From positions 28,309,442-28,373,441 of the forward strand of contig CM072885.1 of the NCBI GenBank assembly GCA_037013685.1: 64,000 nt of DNA, read 5' to 3'. The notes beneath the pieces are model-generated. The model was not told where the DNA came from, made no database searches, and saw only the letters and a list, made by a program, of their open reading frames with translations. The stretch comes from Acridotheres tristis. Lineage: Eukaryota; Chordata; Aves; Passeriformes; Sturnidae. Positions 23,028 to 37,407 of this stretch are shown here, one piece after another (within the stretch, counting starts at the first letter, position 1; each line of letters begins with the position of its first letter). The position numbers and the translations under genes were made by a program.

Positions 23028-25874
23028 CAGAGCAAAGAGCTCTCATTCGATTAATGACAAAATATAGGATTTTTTAAATAGTCTAATAATGATAAAAATT
23101 AAGATAAGTATATAGTGTTAAATCTTTAACAGCATCCTGTTTTGCCCTTTTTCTATACTCAGCAGCAACTATTATAAGAAAATAAAAACTTAATTGTTGT
23201 TTAAGGATTATAAAAACTATAATTAGAAGTGATAGTTTAATGGGAATTGATAAAAAAGCCAGTTAAGAGAAATTCAAGTTGAGGTTTGGTTGTTGCTGTG
23301 GATGTTACTGTGGATGCTGTTGTTACAGACACACTTCAGTTCCACTTCCTTAAAGAAATACTGTTTACAAATTAAAGAAAAATAGAAAGATAGAAATAAG
23401 TTCTGGACTGAAAAAAATGAAGCAGCAGAAAGCTCACATTTACCATGTTATAGATTTTACTTGGGAAGTAAATGGTAAAAGTATCTGACAGTTCTTCTGA
23501 TCACTGTGATTTGACAGTTTATTTTACTCTGAGACCTCTATATTCATATTTATACTTGTCAGTTAAGCATCTTGAGCTCCATCAGTATTAGAAGAGATCA
23601 AATTCACATGGTCAGTATATTGTAGGGAGATGCTCTCCTATCATCTACGAGGTACCAATGGTAGGGAGAGTGTCTTCCTGATAGAGGAGGTTGTCTAAAC
23701 TATTCTTATTTTTTCATCAGTTTTTGCTACATTTTCTTCATGACAATTTGATCTGTTTCACATTTCAGACTAATTTATCAGATTCCCTGGACAGTAATTG
23801 ACATTTTTCATGTAGTAATTCTGTCTTTCCATCTTAAAATTTGCTGAGTTTAAGAACTCATTTATGAAACAAGGTGATTTGAATTTATATTACCTTGAGC
23901 AACTCTGAGAATTTAATAGTAATGTTGACTTACAATGTTTATAATAATAGCCCTGATCCTCTGTGCATCTTTTTTACCTAGCAATTAGACACTTTTTTTA
24001 ATCATGAAAACACATAGTTTTAATGTTTGTTATACATTTACTTCATAAAAAATGGAGGTAAATAGATAATTTTTGAGTCTATCTTTTCAGTGTAACTTCT
24101 GTACTTCCATTAGCTTTTGGTTTGGTTGTTTTCTTTTTAAATGCTGTTATTATGAAAATTCAACAGAAATTACTTTTGAATTTGCAACTCCATAAATAAT
24201 GTTGCTGTATGTTGAATACTGTTTTATTAGTCTTGAGAAGCCAATGAGCCTCTCATTTTCTATTGACAAATAAGGCACAAAAATTGTTTTTGAAGTTACT
24301 CTAAGAAAGTCCATTTATGATAATTTTTGTAGCTAAGATATGAATTCAGCATTCTTGTTCTGCGTGAATTGTTTTGCATTGGTGATATGAGTTCTACATG
24401 TAAGTAAGGGACAAAATGTTATTTGCTAAACGTAATTTCAACTACTGCCACTGTTTATAACTTTGGAAAAGACCAGGAATTTTATCAGGATTATAATTTT
24501 TAAACATGTAAATTTTCTGTGGGATAATTTCTGAGGAATGTTAAAAGTAGAGGACTGCAGAAGAAGAAAATTCTGAGGTATCTATTAGTGCTGATGCCTT
24601 TTTCCTGGCCCTAGAATTATGATCCAGACACAGTTCAGGGGTAAAAGGCTTTTTACTTTGGTATTTAATAGTGAGGACCCTTAGGTGCAACAATTCATCA
24701 AGGGGGAATGCACCAAAATGCACCCACCCAGTATATGGTTTACAAAATATGTCCTGTGAGACCCTTGGTTTCTCAAGATAGCATGAGGCTTTCCAGCCTC
24801 CAACTGTGAGGCCTTTAGGATGTTTGGTCTTCTTCCCTAGCAGAATACCAGGACTATGCTAAGATATCAGACTTGAAGAATTATATGTAGGCTAAAAATA
24901 CTGAGAATACATAAAAGGGAAATAAAAAAGGTAAAAAATCATCATGATATCACTGCTAACCTTGGCAATATGGATGAAGGTGGAGGCAGCTGTAATAGTA
25001 CTGTGAATAGTATTGACTGGGGAAGATAATGGATGGGAGGGTGGGCTTAAGAAAGATGACAGTGTGGATAAATGAGACAATAAAAGAAATTTTGTGTTGA
25101 AAACAGACATTTGACCAAAAATCTTTCCATCATTTGAGGAATGTTTCCATTGAAATTTGTCCCAGATGGAGAGCGCTCTGTAATCAGTATCTGAACTCCT
25201 GATGGCCAGAGAACAGGCTCCAAAATATAAAATATTGTATCCTTCCTTTTCTTTCAGTAGCGGTTACTTTTTGTCCAAGCAGATGTCTAGACGCAACAGG
25301 TTGCTGTATCACACTATTCGTCCTAAAGTCAGTATATAATGGACCTTCAGGTATCCTGGAGTGAAGGCATGGGTTATCAGGTGATGGCAAAGAGTAGCAG
25401 AAATTCAGCCCTCTAAAATAGGTATAATTGCAAAGAAATGCTGAGAAGAAGATTCAAGGATAGGATATATATAGGATATATATAGGATATATATGGGCAT
25501 ATGAAGACCATCCTCAGTAAAGCCCTGTAGGTATTCACCAGGTCTGCATGCCTGGCTTACTCAGCTGGTTTGCTTGAAATCTGTGTTCACATGGCAGCAC
25601 TCTGTAGAATAAGTGGATCACATGAGAAAATAGAACGCCAGTGCAGTGCAATATTTTGCAGGGAAATTGATAGACTGGCCGAGTGACTACAGAGAGCTCA
25701 GCCATTTCATTGCATACAGAATTTGGTCTGTAGTGCTTGTGAATTGAAGTAAAACAGCAACGGGGACAAGGTGAGCTTAGAAAGATCAGTGAAAGTATAG
25801 GTGATAATTAATTGTAATGTTTCAATCACGGATCAATAGTCCATGTCTTTCTTCTGCTTGGGATCACACTAATC
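23028..25874. other. AT-rich intergenic DNA with one possible LTR relic
   Basis: Mostly unremarkable AT-rich DNA. Between about 24555 and 24800 the minus strand has an LTR-like look (short promoter-like ATTAAATACC, then AGGGCCAGGAAAAAGGCAT). I could find neither termini nor duplications. An 11-bp minisatellite lies at 25463-25494. Confidence 0.35.
25463..25494. repeat. 11-bp tandem repeat (ggatatatata), about 3 units
   Basis: Three consecutive near-perfect units. Confidence 0.85.
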
Positions 25875-25880
25875 CTATCT

Positions 25881-26259
25881 TGTGATAAATCCCTTTTTCC
25901 CCCTCTGATTCTCTGGACCAGAGAGGGGTGGGAAATCCTCATAGACAAAGGCAAAAAGCCAAAGAAGGCTCTTTTCTCCCATGGGAAGGTGATCCACAGT
26001 TTATTCTGTCACGCACACGGCGAGAGGAGAGAGAGGGAAGATGGCGGGCGCTTTTAAACTCAGGGAAAGGGGCGGGGAGGAACAGACCCGCGACCAATGG
26101 GACGCCGCCAACGGGGAGGGGTAAGGGAGGACTGAACCAACTTCACAAGCTCCAGGGGGATACAGAACAAACCATTTTCTCAGTGCAACATATAGACATA
26201 ACAGTGCAATATAAAACCGCTAACAGTGGAACTTACAAAACAAACAGTGCAATACAACA
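25881..26259 (-). mobile_element. Solo LTR, family D, antisense, class II-like
   Basis: On the minus strand it starts TGTTGTATTGCACTG and ends GGATTTATCACA (379 bp). A perfect 6-bp duplication ctatct flanks it (25875-25880 and 26260-26265). A GTTTAAAAGCG TATA-like box, a CCAAT-like CCATTGG and an AATAAA signal are present in the right order. The 6-bp duplication points to a class II retrovirus. No second copy is in the window. The frame at 25928-26284 is LTR-derived. Confidence 0.85.
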
Positions 26260-26265
26260 CTATCT

Positions 26266-29200
26266 TATCCATAAGAATAATTAAATTTTATACAATAGGC
26301 TACAGATCCTACATTAAACCCATGTAGAGATAGTGATTTAATTTTGGCTTACACAACAGGATACGTCCTTCTCAGTCAACAGTACTACTTCAAGCAGAGG
26401 TCCTTTGCATCATAGGATTACTCATATGCAACTTCATTTATTTTGCAAAATGGAAGATGATCATAGAACAAGGTGCTATGTCTTTAGGCAGCTGCTCTGT
26501 AGTCTGTATTTACAGTGCTAATCTTCTATATTTATTTGGCTGCTCACCTGCTGAACTTGCCTCCTGCCACTTAGTATGTTCAGGACGAAGTCTATTTTCA
26601 GAAAGCTGACATGCCCTTCATTTATCTGTTGATAAAATTATGACAGCCTTTAACTGCTTTGTAACTCAAATCTTACCTCTTCACAAGTATAGAATCTCTT
26701 TGTTGAAAGACATTATTGTCAACTACCTATATCAAGAATAAAAAAAATGAATATACATTTTTTTTACCCTTTACCTCCCTAATTTTTTGTCATCTTCTCT
26801 GTACTTTCATAGCTTGCTTGCTTATTGCAGAAATATGTTCAGAGAGAAAAAAAAATCTGATAAGATCAATAAACATGATTGCTTCAGATTTCTACTACTG
26901 CTCCTGTGATCACTTACCCAGTATCATATAACTTATATAAAGACACGTGATTTTCAAGCTGCCTTGCATAAATTTTTTCTGATCAAGTCAGCATTATTTC
27001 AGGAATAAAATATAAGACTCCATAGACTCTAAGGCTTTTGTTTTAACCCTAGCAGTAATATCCACGAAGTAGAGCATTTATGATTTAGTAAGATGTCCAG
27101 TCTTCCTGATTCTCAGAGGATATATGGGACACTAAACAAAGTCTCTGAGAAAAAGGATTATGTTAGGATACTTGTGCTACCCAATAAGTAAATGTAAGTA
27201 TGACATACATGCACTCAATATATGTATTTATTGTATTTTTATGCCTTACTTTCCCACTATGCATTACTCTAAGAAGATGCATTCAGTGACACCTTCAAAA
27301 TATAAGTATAGTTCAGTATTGCATTATTATTGTTTTTAACTGTAAAAACCAGTGCCAGCTATACAACACCAGCCAGTGGTCTATTTAAGCAACTTTTCTG
27401 GTTCATATAATTTGTGATTCCTCAAAGCCAGTAGTTGTTTCTAGATAGAATCTAGATAGATAGATAGAATCACTAGGATAAATAAAAAATCAGAACAAAA
27501 ATTAGACTTCCATATGTTTTAGAATTTTAAGACATCAATTCAGTTGCATTTCTGAAGCTTTTCTTTATCTAGTCATGGGATTACTGCATACACAGTTTCC
27601 CTTCATTTAACAGTTCAGTTGCACTCAGGAGAATGTTAATATGGATCTGTCTCCTAATATTTATTAAAGAATATTTATGTTGTTGTATATAAAAATGCAT
27701 GCCTAAAGTGAGATAATTTTTCCCATCATCATTACTGAAAAACTTTCACTCATTCTTTTAAAAATACTGAGGCAATTACAAGACGAAAAACTGAAAACAG
27801 TTTCTAAAGAGATGGACTACACCTAAAGGAAATGAAAATGCTTCCCCTATGTCTTTAAAAGCCATACAGATAGGTAAGGTCAAATATTTAAGTGGTAATT
27901 AATTCTAGGTTTGCAACTGTTGAAATTATAATTGCTTATAAATATCTCCAAGTGTCTTTATAGATGATGAAAGAAATAATTCCTACAATAAAGGGAGCTC
28001 CTTTCCAAGATCTCTTTCTTTCTTTCTTTTTTTTCTTTTTTTTCTTTTTTTGCTTGTTTGCTTGGGAATCCAGTTCAATATGTGTCACACTACCTTTCTT
28101 AGAGTTTGGCCATCAGTTTAGAAATCCTGAAAATGGTGAGGGTTTTTTTCAGTACTGTTTTTTTTGTTTTTAAATAAACCTATTTTCAACAGCAAATAAA
28201 TGCGTGGTGCAAAAAAAGCTTGGACTAATAAGTATTGGTGCTTGCTTAGTAGGAAATCGAGTTTTCCATTGTAAAAGATCTTCACCATTTTGCCAAAATT
28301 TCACTAATTTACTCTAGTAATTTGTTTCTCCATTGAATTTATTAAACAAAGAACCTGGAAAAAGTGATTTTTTTTTTCTGTTCCCTTTGTTTCTAGAACA
28401 GGCTTGATAATTGCTTATTTACCTTAAAAATATTTTCCAAGCATCTGACTTTGCAATAATGAGAAAATAAATCAAGTTTGGACTTTAGGTCAAATCCTCC
28501 AAACTGCCCATATTAGAACTATTTTATCACACACACAGGCAGTGCAGCTTTGAGAGTTAAGCAAAATGGGGCATTTCTTATGATCATGTAGGTGTTAAAT
28601 TTTATGGTGTCTTTGGGGCCAGTAAAGCAAAGCAGTTTTTGTTGGAGACAGAATCTGCTCTACTTGTTTTTTGGCGAGTCTAGTTTGGGCTTGTCCTAGT
28701 GTTCTTGAGCTGATCTCCCAGTTTACTCTCATCAAAACTAATTCTAAATGTCTGCTTCTGTGTATGTAGCAAAGAGAGGAAATTGTGACACTTGAAAGAT
28801 CAAGTTGGAAAGTGTAGCTCCTGATCTTAGATTTTAGAGCTAAGATGCGTCCTGTGGTAAAACATACTATCTTTACCAGGTTTTACTCTGGTATCTGGAA
28901 AGCTTCCAAATAAATAGTGGATTTTTTTGAAAAGGATCTGAATGGAATTAGAAGCAACAGAAAAATCTTTTGTGAGAAAATCCAATAAATATACAAAACC
29001 TTATGCAGTGGTCCACCTAGTTCATCTCTGACAATACCCAGAACTTGGAAAAGACAACTGAAGGAATAAGGAATGCAACAATGACTGAGCTCTTTTCTCA
29101 CCTTCTCACTGAAGAAAAGCCCCTCTTGTTTTGTTTGTTTTTTTTTTTTTTGCCTGCATGACTATTGTTGCTTTGAATATTTATTCCAAGTGGCTATTCT

Positions 29201-32200
29201 TTCTAAAATGTACTATCTTGGTTTTCCTGTAAATTTGTAGCTGTAAAAGCCTTATGTATTTTTCTTAAAGGCACTCTATTATTGATAAAAGGAAATAATT
29301 TCAATTTGGGCTTGATTCTTAAAAATATGTCTCATCCTTGTATAGGATACTGGCAAATAAGGATGTAGTTCTTTGGCTCCTTTGCCTTCTCTTTTAGAGT
29401 TGAACTATTTTCCCATTTGTGTCTTTTATCAGCAAAATTTGGACTTCGTGGACTCATGCAAACAAACTTATGGTATTTGTTCAGCTGTTACCTCTGACAA
29501 GAACATTTCAGTAAAATGTGAAATTGAAGTAAAGTGCTGCATTCCTGCTACCAGGAAGAAGAGCGGAATTGTAGGAAACATTTAATGGTAGATTTTCTGA
29601 AGTGGAACTTTAGAATGGGAAATTTATTTTAAATTGAAGGATTATTTAATGGAACCAGAGTAACTCAGATCTAAAGGAACACTAACTAGAGCTAAAGCAA
29701 ATAGTTATTTATTTTTAAAAAGATGCATAATACTATTTTTTTAATATTATCTTGACAAAATGTAGGAGTCCTGGATTTAAGATTGAAAATGTCAAGTAGC
29801 TTTCTTACATAAATATTTTCAGGTATGAAAATATTTTAAAATTCAAATGAAGGATATATTTTAAAACATAAGAAGATATAAGCCAGGTAATAGTTTTCTT
29901 TTAATGATAAAGTACATTTACATGCACAAATAAATGAATGAATGATAAAGCAAGGAAATTTCTAGTTCCATTGTGTCAGTGATTCACAGTGGTAATCAGA
30001 AGTAATACCACACCTAATTTAATTAGGCTAAATGTTGTTATCTTAATTTATCTGGCAATTTCAATTCAATCACTGTTCAATGGGAATCATAATTTAATTA
30101 AAATGAGACTAATTAATAATTTCAGTTGTTGTTTCTATGAAAGATCTTGTTTTTCATGGGAAAAGCACAAAATCTTTTATGAGGTAAAGAAACCATTTAT
30201 AACGTTGCCTTAGGAACATTTCCTTCCCAATTAAAGCATTTAAAATACTATAACATATATTATTATGTCATCAAACATGCAGAGGCAGAAAGAGAGAAAC
30301 AGAAATGGCATTGAATTTAATCTCAGGGAATCTGCCCACTTCTTGTATTTCACATTTCTTGGTGCTCACCAGGTTGTATTGTGCAGGTACTGAGGAAAGG
30401 ATTTGTCCACTGCAGACTTTTCCTCAAGGCTGTGAGAGAGAGAGGGAGAAAGAGAGAGATGTCTCTGCTTCCAGAAGAGGGATATCTTGAATCCCAGTAT
30501 TGTTTTACAGAAAAAAAACTTCACTGCTTCACGGGAGTTGAAGAACTAGCTGGGTTACTACTGAGTTGAACTAGAATTTTATTCTGTTAGAAAATTCTCA
30601 GGATAGCTAGTTGAAGGACAGGAAGAAAAGAGGAGAGGACTAAGGTAAAAATTCAGCCTTTGTCAGCCTTTCTTCATGATTTTCAGATATGCAAAATTTC
30701 AGACAGTTTTGAAAAATACTATGAGAGGAAATAAAAAATTCTATATCTGAAGAGCACACTTAAAAAAGGTGTACTTTAAAATCCCAAATGCTCTTCTGGT
30801 AATTCTTTTATGAAGTAGCATTAAAAGCTAATTCAAATAAATAAATAATAAAGTAAAAATTAGTTTAGTGTAGAAAGAAGAGTACTGTCATAAATAAAAG
30901 AAGAAACAACTGAATATAATGAGATATTTAGAACTAGTCACTTAACATTTCCTAAGCATCCATGAAGTCTGTGTCTGAAAAGATACATATTTTTAATGAG
31001 AACTGAATAATTGCCAGTCTTTTCCTTGATGTTTCCTTGATTCAGACAGAAAAATATATGAAAATGGGTCTTTTATTCTTCACAAATATAATTTATACTT
31101 ACCTGTTGAAAACTCCAGCAGCTTGTTGTGAAACACATTTCTGCCTTTTCCAGTCTAAATTTTGTTTTGGGGAGGCTTTTGTTTTACTGTTCATTTATTT
31201 TCAAGTTTTATTACAATGATAAATAATTGACATTATATGCATTCTGAAGATAAAATTAGAGGTCCTATTTGCTATTTTTCAGGTGTACTTCTAGTTCTTT
31301 AGGATCTAGTTACATTTCCTCACCTTGTGTGACCAGTAACTGTGATATGTCACCAAATCTAGAATGTTAGGCAAATATTTATAAAATGTCCTATCAAACA
31401 CTTGGCCAAACTAAAATCTGTAATCAGAAATATGGGAACTACTCCCCAAGAGCCAGACTTTCTTAGGATTTTATAAACTCTTGGACCCCTATCCTACTGG
31501 CTATGAGGCATGAAGAGGACATCTTCCATAATTTTCAATAGGATTGTATTTCCTAACTGTAACTGTTTTGGAGCCTCTTATTTCTATGGAAGAAATGAAC
31601 ATACAATTTCACTGTCTGACGAAGTTACTCACAGTATTACAGACTCTTCTGACTTATTGAAAAGGTCGCCTTTTTTCTTTATTCTAGCTATTTTTACAAC
31701 CATAAACAGAGAGTATAAGAGGGTGTCATGAGAGACTTTCCCCTTCAATATTATTTCTTTTTTAAAAAGTATAACTTTGCCTTGCTTAGTATACCAGGAT
31801 CATTTTCTGCCCTATTAAAATTGGTTGATAGAGGGATTATGATTTTCTTGCTCAAATTTTCCCTTGAACTGAAAATAAATTATTAAAGGGCTTTCTTCTT
31901 CTTAAAACCAGAAAAGAAAATAAATTTGTGTATCAACAAAAAGCATTTCAGTCACAATAAAATAACAAAAATATAATTTCAACACGAACTGCTTCTTTTT
32001 CAGAAAGTGTCAAGACACTTCACAAACTATTTTTAAAATTCACTCACTCCTTCTGAAGCCACTATTTTGCTATTGAAACATAAATTGCAAGTAATTTTGG
32101 ATTTCCTACAGCTGCTTTTAAAACACAGTCCTCATGTGTCTGGTAAAGGTTTTTATTTATCTAAATTGGATTTTAACTACTTTCACCTAAGGCAAATTTC

Positions 32201-33358
32201 AGGAATTTATACGGGGGTCCCCCTCAAAAAAAGAATTCCCACAAACTAAAAGTAAAGTAATCACAGAACTTCTCTTTTAGGTCTTTCTTTGTAATGTAGG
32301 AGTACTCCAAGTCTTCTGAAGTATGAAGAGGACAATACAATATGGTTACTGAGAATATCATGCTTTCATGGACTGGTGGCCTTTTAAATGGAAATTATTT
32401 TACCAGAGACTTTTACAGCAAAGAAACATTGAACTTGGACAATATAAATATTTGTATATAGGCATACATAGATGCATATATAATTTGAAGTTCATGTAAA
32501 ACACACATCTCAGTAGATTAAGGAAAGCCTAACTGCACATCCAAAGCACATCATGCACTTCATCATATAAAATTATCTAAGGACTCTTGTACTCTACCAC
32601 TTTAGTAGTCCAACATCAGAGAGTCTGCTATTGCAGTGATAAAATTACTATGAAATTAAGCCGTTTCAGCATCTAATACTATTCATGATTTACAATAATG
32701 GAACATGAAAGCCTTTAATATGCTAAGTTTAACCCGAAAAATTTCCTATTTTCTTATAGAAGAGAGAAAACATTGTGGGTGAAAAAGAAAATGAAATTAA
32801 AATTATAATACAGCCAGTGGGAAACAAAAAAATAGCAAGGGCAAGGAATATAGTAAAATAGATTGACAGATACCTGTAAAACTGCTGCCTACAGAGTACT
32901 TCACAAATTAGAAGTCATGGTCTATAGACAAAGCATTTGCAAGAGCTGAGTTATCAAAACTACTTAGTCCAAGGCTTTAAGGGGTCATTCTGTCACTTTG
33001 TGGAACAAAAAAAAAGCAAAGAAAAAATGGTTTGCAAGGAATCACAGGTCAGTGTAATCAGAATATACAAAAGTCAAAAGTTCGGAGGGGCAGAACCTAC
33101 TCAGACAGTATAGAGATTAACATTGTAGAAGGAAATGTTAGCATTTAAAGCAAAACATTGGAGACAAAATGGCTCAGACAATTTAGCTGACACACCCTAG
33201 CATGAGATCATATTATATATGCAAAACTGACAATACATGGCAATACCTCCAGAGAGACTACTGAAAGGTAATCATCCTAGTGTTCCTTTAGAGTTCAACT
33301 GCAAAGTTCTAAATAGAGATTTATGATTGAGGATACATGATTTTGATTGTTAAGAAGA
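26266..33358. other. AT-rich intergenic DNA, no gene recognised
   Basis: About 7 kb with no supported coding region. Simple repeats are (TAGA)n at 27452-27469 and a pyrimidine tract at 28010-28052. Open frames are short and featureless. Confidence 0.5.
28010..28052. repeat. T/C-rich low-complexity tract
   Basis: TCTTTCTTTC-type pyrimidine run, probably a decayed microsatellite. Confidence 0.7.
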
Positions 33359-33960
33359 TGTGGATTTTGGTGGGTTGATCTTGGCTGGACACCAGGTGCC
33401 CACTAAACCACTCTAGCACTTCACTCCTTGGCAGAATGGGAAGGGAAGAAAATAAGACAGAAAAACCTCATGGGTCAAGAGAAAGGCAATTTGGAAAAGC
33501 AAATGCCTCATGCAGAAGCAAATGAAAACAAAAAATTAAATCTCTACTTCCTATCAGAGGGCCACATCCAGCCACTTCCCCAGAATTAGGGCTTCAATAC
33601 AGGTAATGATTGTCCTGGATGACAAACAGTTCAATAAAAAATGACCCCCACCTCCCTCTCTTAGCTTTTATTGCTGAGCAAACATTGTATATAATACCTT
33701 TGGTCAGTTTGTGCCAGCTGTCCTGGCTATGTCCCCTCCTAAGACCTTGCCTACCCCCTGCCTACTGGTGGTGGTGGGGAACATTGGAAAGACAGAACCA
33801 TTCAGCCAAAGCACTACTTATAAACATCTTTCTACCTCCCAAAACAAAGCACAGCACTGTGAGGGCTGCTATGGGGAAAATTAACTCCATCTCAGCCAGA
33901 TACTATACAGAGTTCATAAGTGTACCAGTAAAATTCATCATGCCTGGAATGAATATCAGT
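33359..33960 (-). mobile_element. Probable old ERVL-type LTR relic, antisense
   Basis: The segment beginning TGGGTTGATCTTGGCTGGAC and continuing ACCAGGTGCCCAC, then CTCATGGGTCAAGA, resembles from memory the antisense terminus of a widespread avian ERVL LTR family. The remainder is eroded, with no clear other end and no target duplication. Boundaries are approximate. The 118-codon frame at 33610-33966 falls inside and has no recognised domain. Confidence 0.4.
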
Positions 33961-36250
33961 GTCTGAGGTGAGGTTGCACAGAATGGCCTGTGTCCCCAGT
34001 GTTAAACTGTCTTATTAGCTGAAGCATAGTAATTGGATGCAAATGCCTATTGTACATTACTCCCAAGCTCAAGATTTTGAGCAGATACCTCTTCCTCTGC
34101 AGCTTCTTCAACCATTGCTGGCCAGTCGGCCCCAGATGATTTGCTTTTAGTCCCTCACTAGATAGATGGATTATGGAAAATATGCAGTAGGATTTTAAAT
34201 TATATTCTTTCAAAATATTTCAGATGGCATAAAACACAGGCAAAATCCGAGTCAATATGAAAACCACTTCTTAACTTGTGTTTGGAAAGGGCAGGTGTTT
34301 ACCTCTTTAGCTCTTCTATGGGCCCCTCAAGAATTCAGCCATTACAATGTTGGTTACAAATAAAGATTAGCTATTCTCTTGCTGTCCATAACCTCTCAAC
34401 CCATCTTGAAATTCTCCCACTACTCCTACTGCATAATGTAGCAAAATTCCTTTTACAGTTTTTAGGCTCCATCATCTGTTTCCTTTTCTTTATCCTTGTC
34501 AGGTCAATTTATTTAGATTTAATTTTCTTTAGATTGCATTTCCAAACTTCTGCAGAGTCATCAGTTCTTTATTATCCTCCTTTGCACTACTGTGGAACAT
34601 AAGCCTTAAATCCATGTCTTATTAGGAACTATAAAGATTCAAGAAATCACCTAACAGTGTAGCTGTACTGTTAAGCCAGAGGGTGTATAGCTCACAGAAA
34701 GTTTGTTGTTGGTAGTTGAACTAACATAAACCTTATTTATGTTATCTTTCCCTTCATGCTCAGTAAGGAGTTAAATTCTAATGATAACTCAAACAACAGC
34801 TACCATGACCAGAGGCTGTTCTTATTGCAAAGGTAGAGGGATGAGAATTGATTCAGTTGTATCTATTTATCCGCATTTGTGCAAGGAGGAAAAAAAGGAT
34901 ATAAATAAGAAACTGTAAAATCAACAGAAGTTGAGAAATGTCAAACATTCACAATGAGATAAGCCAAGAAAAAAACCCATTCTGCACAGGGTGCGGACAG
35001 TCTTAGATTTCTAGAGCAGCTCTCCCATGGAATTTGGTGGTACTACTCTGAGAAAGAGAGATGTAAAAAGTAGACTAGGTTTTACTAGAAAACTATCCCT
35101 GCCTGTTAAATTTTTCCACTGCAGAAAAAATGTCAACTTGCAAAGCTGTGAACATTACTTGCCGGTTTTGTCAAAAGAAGCAGCAATGCCACACAAAAGA
35201 AACTCATTCAGCACATTTAAACAGTATCATATTCAAGTAATTGTAAGTGTCTACTTTTCCTTAAAATATTACATCAGGTTTTAGTTGAGCCATTATCAAT
35301 GATAAGCAGATTTTTAATCAAGGAAATAAGGCATAGTTAATTATGTGCATGGGTTGTGCTTTAAATTAGATTTTATTAGCAGTGCTCATCACCTTCCAGT
35401 CCACAAACTATGTGTGGCATCACAGTACTTTCCTTAAATACTGCTTGCAGGGATTACAGCCGGAACCAGATTTAATCCAATTAGCAAACAGTGTCCTCAT
35501 GTGAAAAGTGAGAAACTGCTGACAGTTGCAGTGACTGCCATTAGTGCTCTTCAGTTAAGAGATTCTCTAATTACAGAGCTTGACATCCTCCAAGGTACAA
35601 TGATAGCCTGAAGATACACTGCAAAAAAAAAGTACATTTTAGGTGTAAACGTGGTCTGCTAAAAAAATAAACCATCCATCTCTATGACAGAAAAGAAAAT
35701 GTTTCAAACTTTGACACTGTAATTGCCAATGTGGAATGATAAAAGGTCTGATTTAAAGGGGGAAAATTAATAAGGTTATTTGATAGAGGTAAATTTCTAT
35801 GAAATATCTAAATTACAACAAATCAATTTATTTTCAATTTATTTCAATTGATTTCAATTTATTTTCCTGAAACTACATTTCTTTGCTAGCCAGAAGTATT
35901 TGTTCTCATCCTGACACATCTATGGTACCAAAGTTACAAGGGTTTTTTATTTTTGTATTTTTAGTCCTCACAGGTTTTTCTCAAGCTTATGAAATTCTGT
36001 GAAATAATATTGACTACTTTGATTTTCATGAGCAGTCATCAATGTTAAGCTACACCTGCACGTGGCCTTTATAAATATTCATCCATACTGGTTGTGTGGC
36101 ACAGCCTACCATCTGTATTTCATGCTCAGTTAGCATTGTTTGCAACTTAAGTTTTATCCATTTGTCCAAAGCTGTGACATTTTCTACGATGAAGAAACCC
36201 CAATTTAAGAAGTATTTCACTGTTTTCATTTATTTTACTCTTTCTCCACT

Positions 36251-36284
36251 AAAAAAACAAACAAACAAACAAACAAACAAAAAC
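36251..36284. repeat. (AAAC)n microsatellite
   Basis: About seven units of aaac. Confidence 0.9.
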
Positions 36285-36503
36285 CAACAACTTTTCAAGA
36301 GTCCTTCTGTAAACTATTTGTCTAAAAAAGAAAATTTTGGGTAATATATATGACAACCTGAAGAGTAGAAGTTTCAGGAAGAAGATCTTTTTCAGGAAAT
36401 ACAATGGCCTGGTGCAGGGGAAAAAAAGAACAGCCCCTCTGCTAATGACAAGGTAACATGAGAACTGCTGAAGTTTGTTAAGATGAGTGTATTTTTTCCT
36501 AAC

Positions 36504-36544
36504 TAAAATAAAATAAAATAAAATAAAGTAAAATAAAATAAAAA
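36504..36544. repeat. (AAAAT)n microsatellite
   Basis: About eight units of aaaat with one aaagt. Confidence 0.9.
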
Positions 36545-36742
36545 CCCCCTGAGACACATGAGCTTAATGTCTCCCTATCCCATTACAAAATTTTCTGACT
36601 GATACAGCTGTACTACAATCACTGTTGTAGTGAGGAAGATGAAATAGTATTTGAGAAGTATAAAACATACATGAATGCTTATATTATCATAAAATGAAAT
36701 ACAAATATCTCTGGCTAGATAGGAAACAAATATTAGTAAGTC

Positions 36743-37407
36743 TGTCCTGGGGTGACTTTGTCATGTTGAATTGTATCCCCATTTGTCTGTTTAGCCCAGA
36801 AATAAGTTTTGTACCTTTAAGGCTGGATTTGAGAGTGAAGGAGAAGGGGGAAGGAGAAGCAGTGGAATGTCTGAGGGTTGTTTTCAAAACACAGAGACAG
36901 GAGTTCCATCGTCTCATCTCCTGGACTGTGTCACCGTGGTGGACAGCAGAGAGAGCTCTCCTTGCCTTTTTGTTGGTTTCTGACTAACTGAAGCAGAGAA
37001 GTTCCCCGGAAAGTTTTTTCCTTTTTTCCTGGAATTATTTGAACCTGCTCTGGACTGGGGACCCGGGGGAGCACCAGGAGTTTGCACCTGTGGCCACCAG
37101 GGCCTGGCCTGGGCAGCGCCATTTTCCAGTGCCAGAGAGACTGAGAACAGACTGAGCTGAGCTACCACCCACAGGAGAGAGCCTTTCTGAATTTGTCATC
37201 TCTTCAGAGCACTGAGAGGTTTTGTTGTTTGGTATCATTCATTTTTTTGTGCCGGGCAGTGCTGTGCCTGTTGAATAAACAGGTTTTTTCCACTTCTCTC
37301 TGAGGAAATTTCTTTCCCAAATCAGCTGGGGGAGGGGCCGCTCAGGTTTGCTTCCTGGGGGGGGACCCTTCGGAAGTTTTCTCCCAAATTTGCCCTAAAC
37401 CAGGACA
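36743..37407 (+). mobile_element. Solo LTR, ERVL-like family E copy 1
   Basis: Starts TGTCCTGGGGTGACTTTGTC and ends CCTAAACCAGGACA, 665 bp, with an AATAAA signal near 37275. The same LTR is present in opposite orientation at 62282-62980, where a perfect 5-bp duplication defines the family as ERVL/class III-like. The flanks here (aagtc / gtcta) do not match cleanly. Several overlapping open frames (36687-37238) are LTR-derived. Confidence 0.8.

Larger units (their letters stand above)
33961..36737. other. Intergenic DNA; possible conserved non-coding block and microsatellites
   Basis: No gene supported. The stretch 35345-35625 has a balanced, homeobox-site-rich composition (TTAGATT, CAATTAGC, CTAATTAC) like vertebrate conserved non-coding elements, though this is a guess. 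(AAAC)n is at 36251-36284 and (AAAAT)n at 36504-36544. Confidence 0.35.

Noticed and set aside
24555..24800. Antisense LTR near 24.6 kb
   Set aside because: It has an LTR-like promoter and tail, but no termini, duplication or second copy, so it is mentioned only as a possibility in the spacer entry.
29373..29585. 70-codon frame with several Cys, considered as an exon
   Set aside because: The Cys spacing fits no zinc or EGF pattern that I know, and there is no splice context.
33956..34213. 85-codon minus frame next to an LTR relic, considered as a retroviral or host exon
   Set aside because: No conserved motif, no splice sites and average composition.
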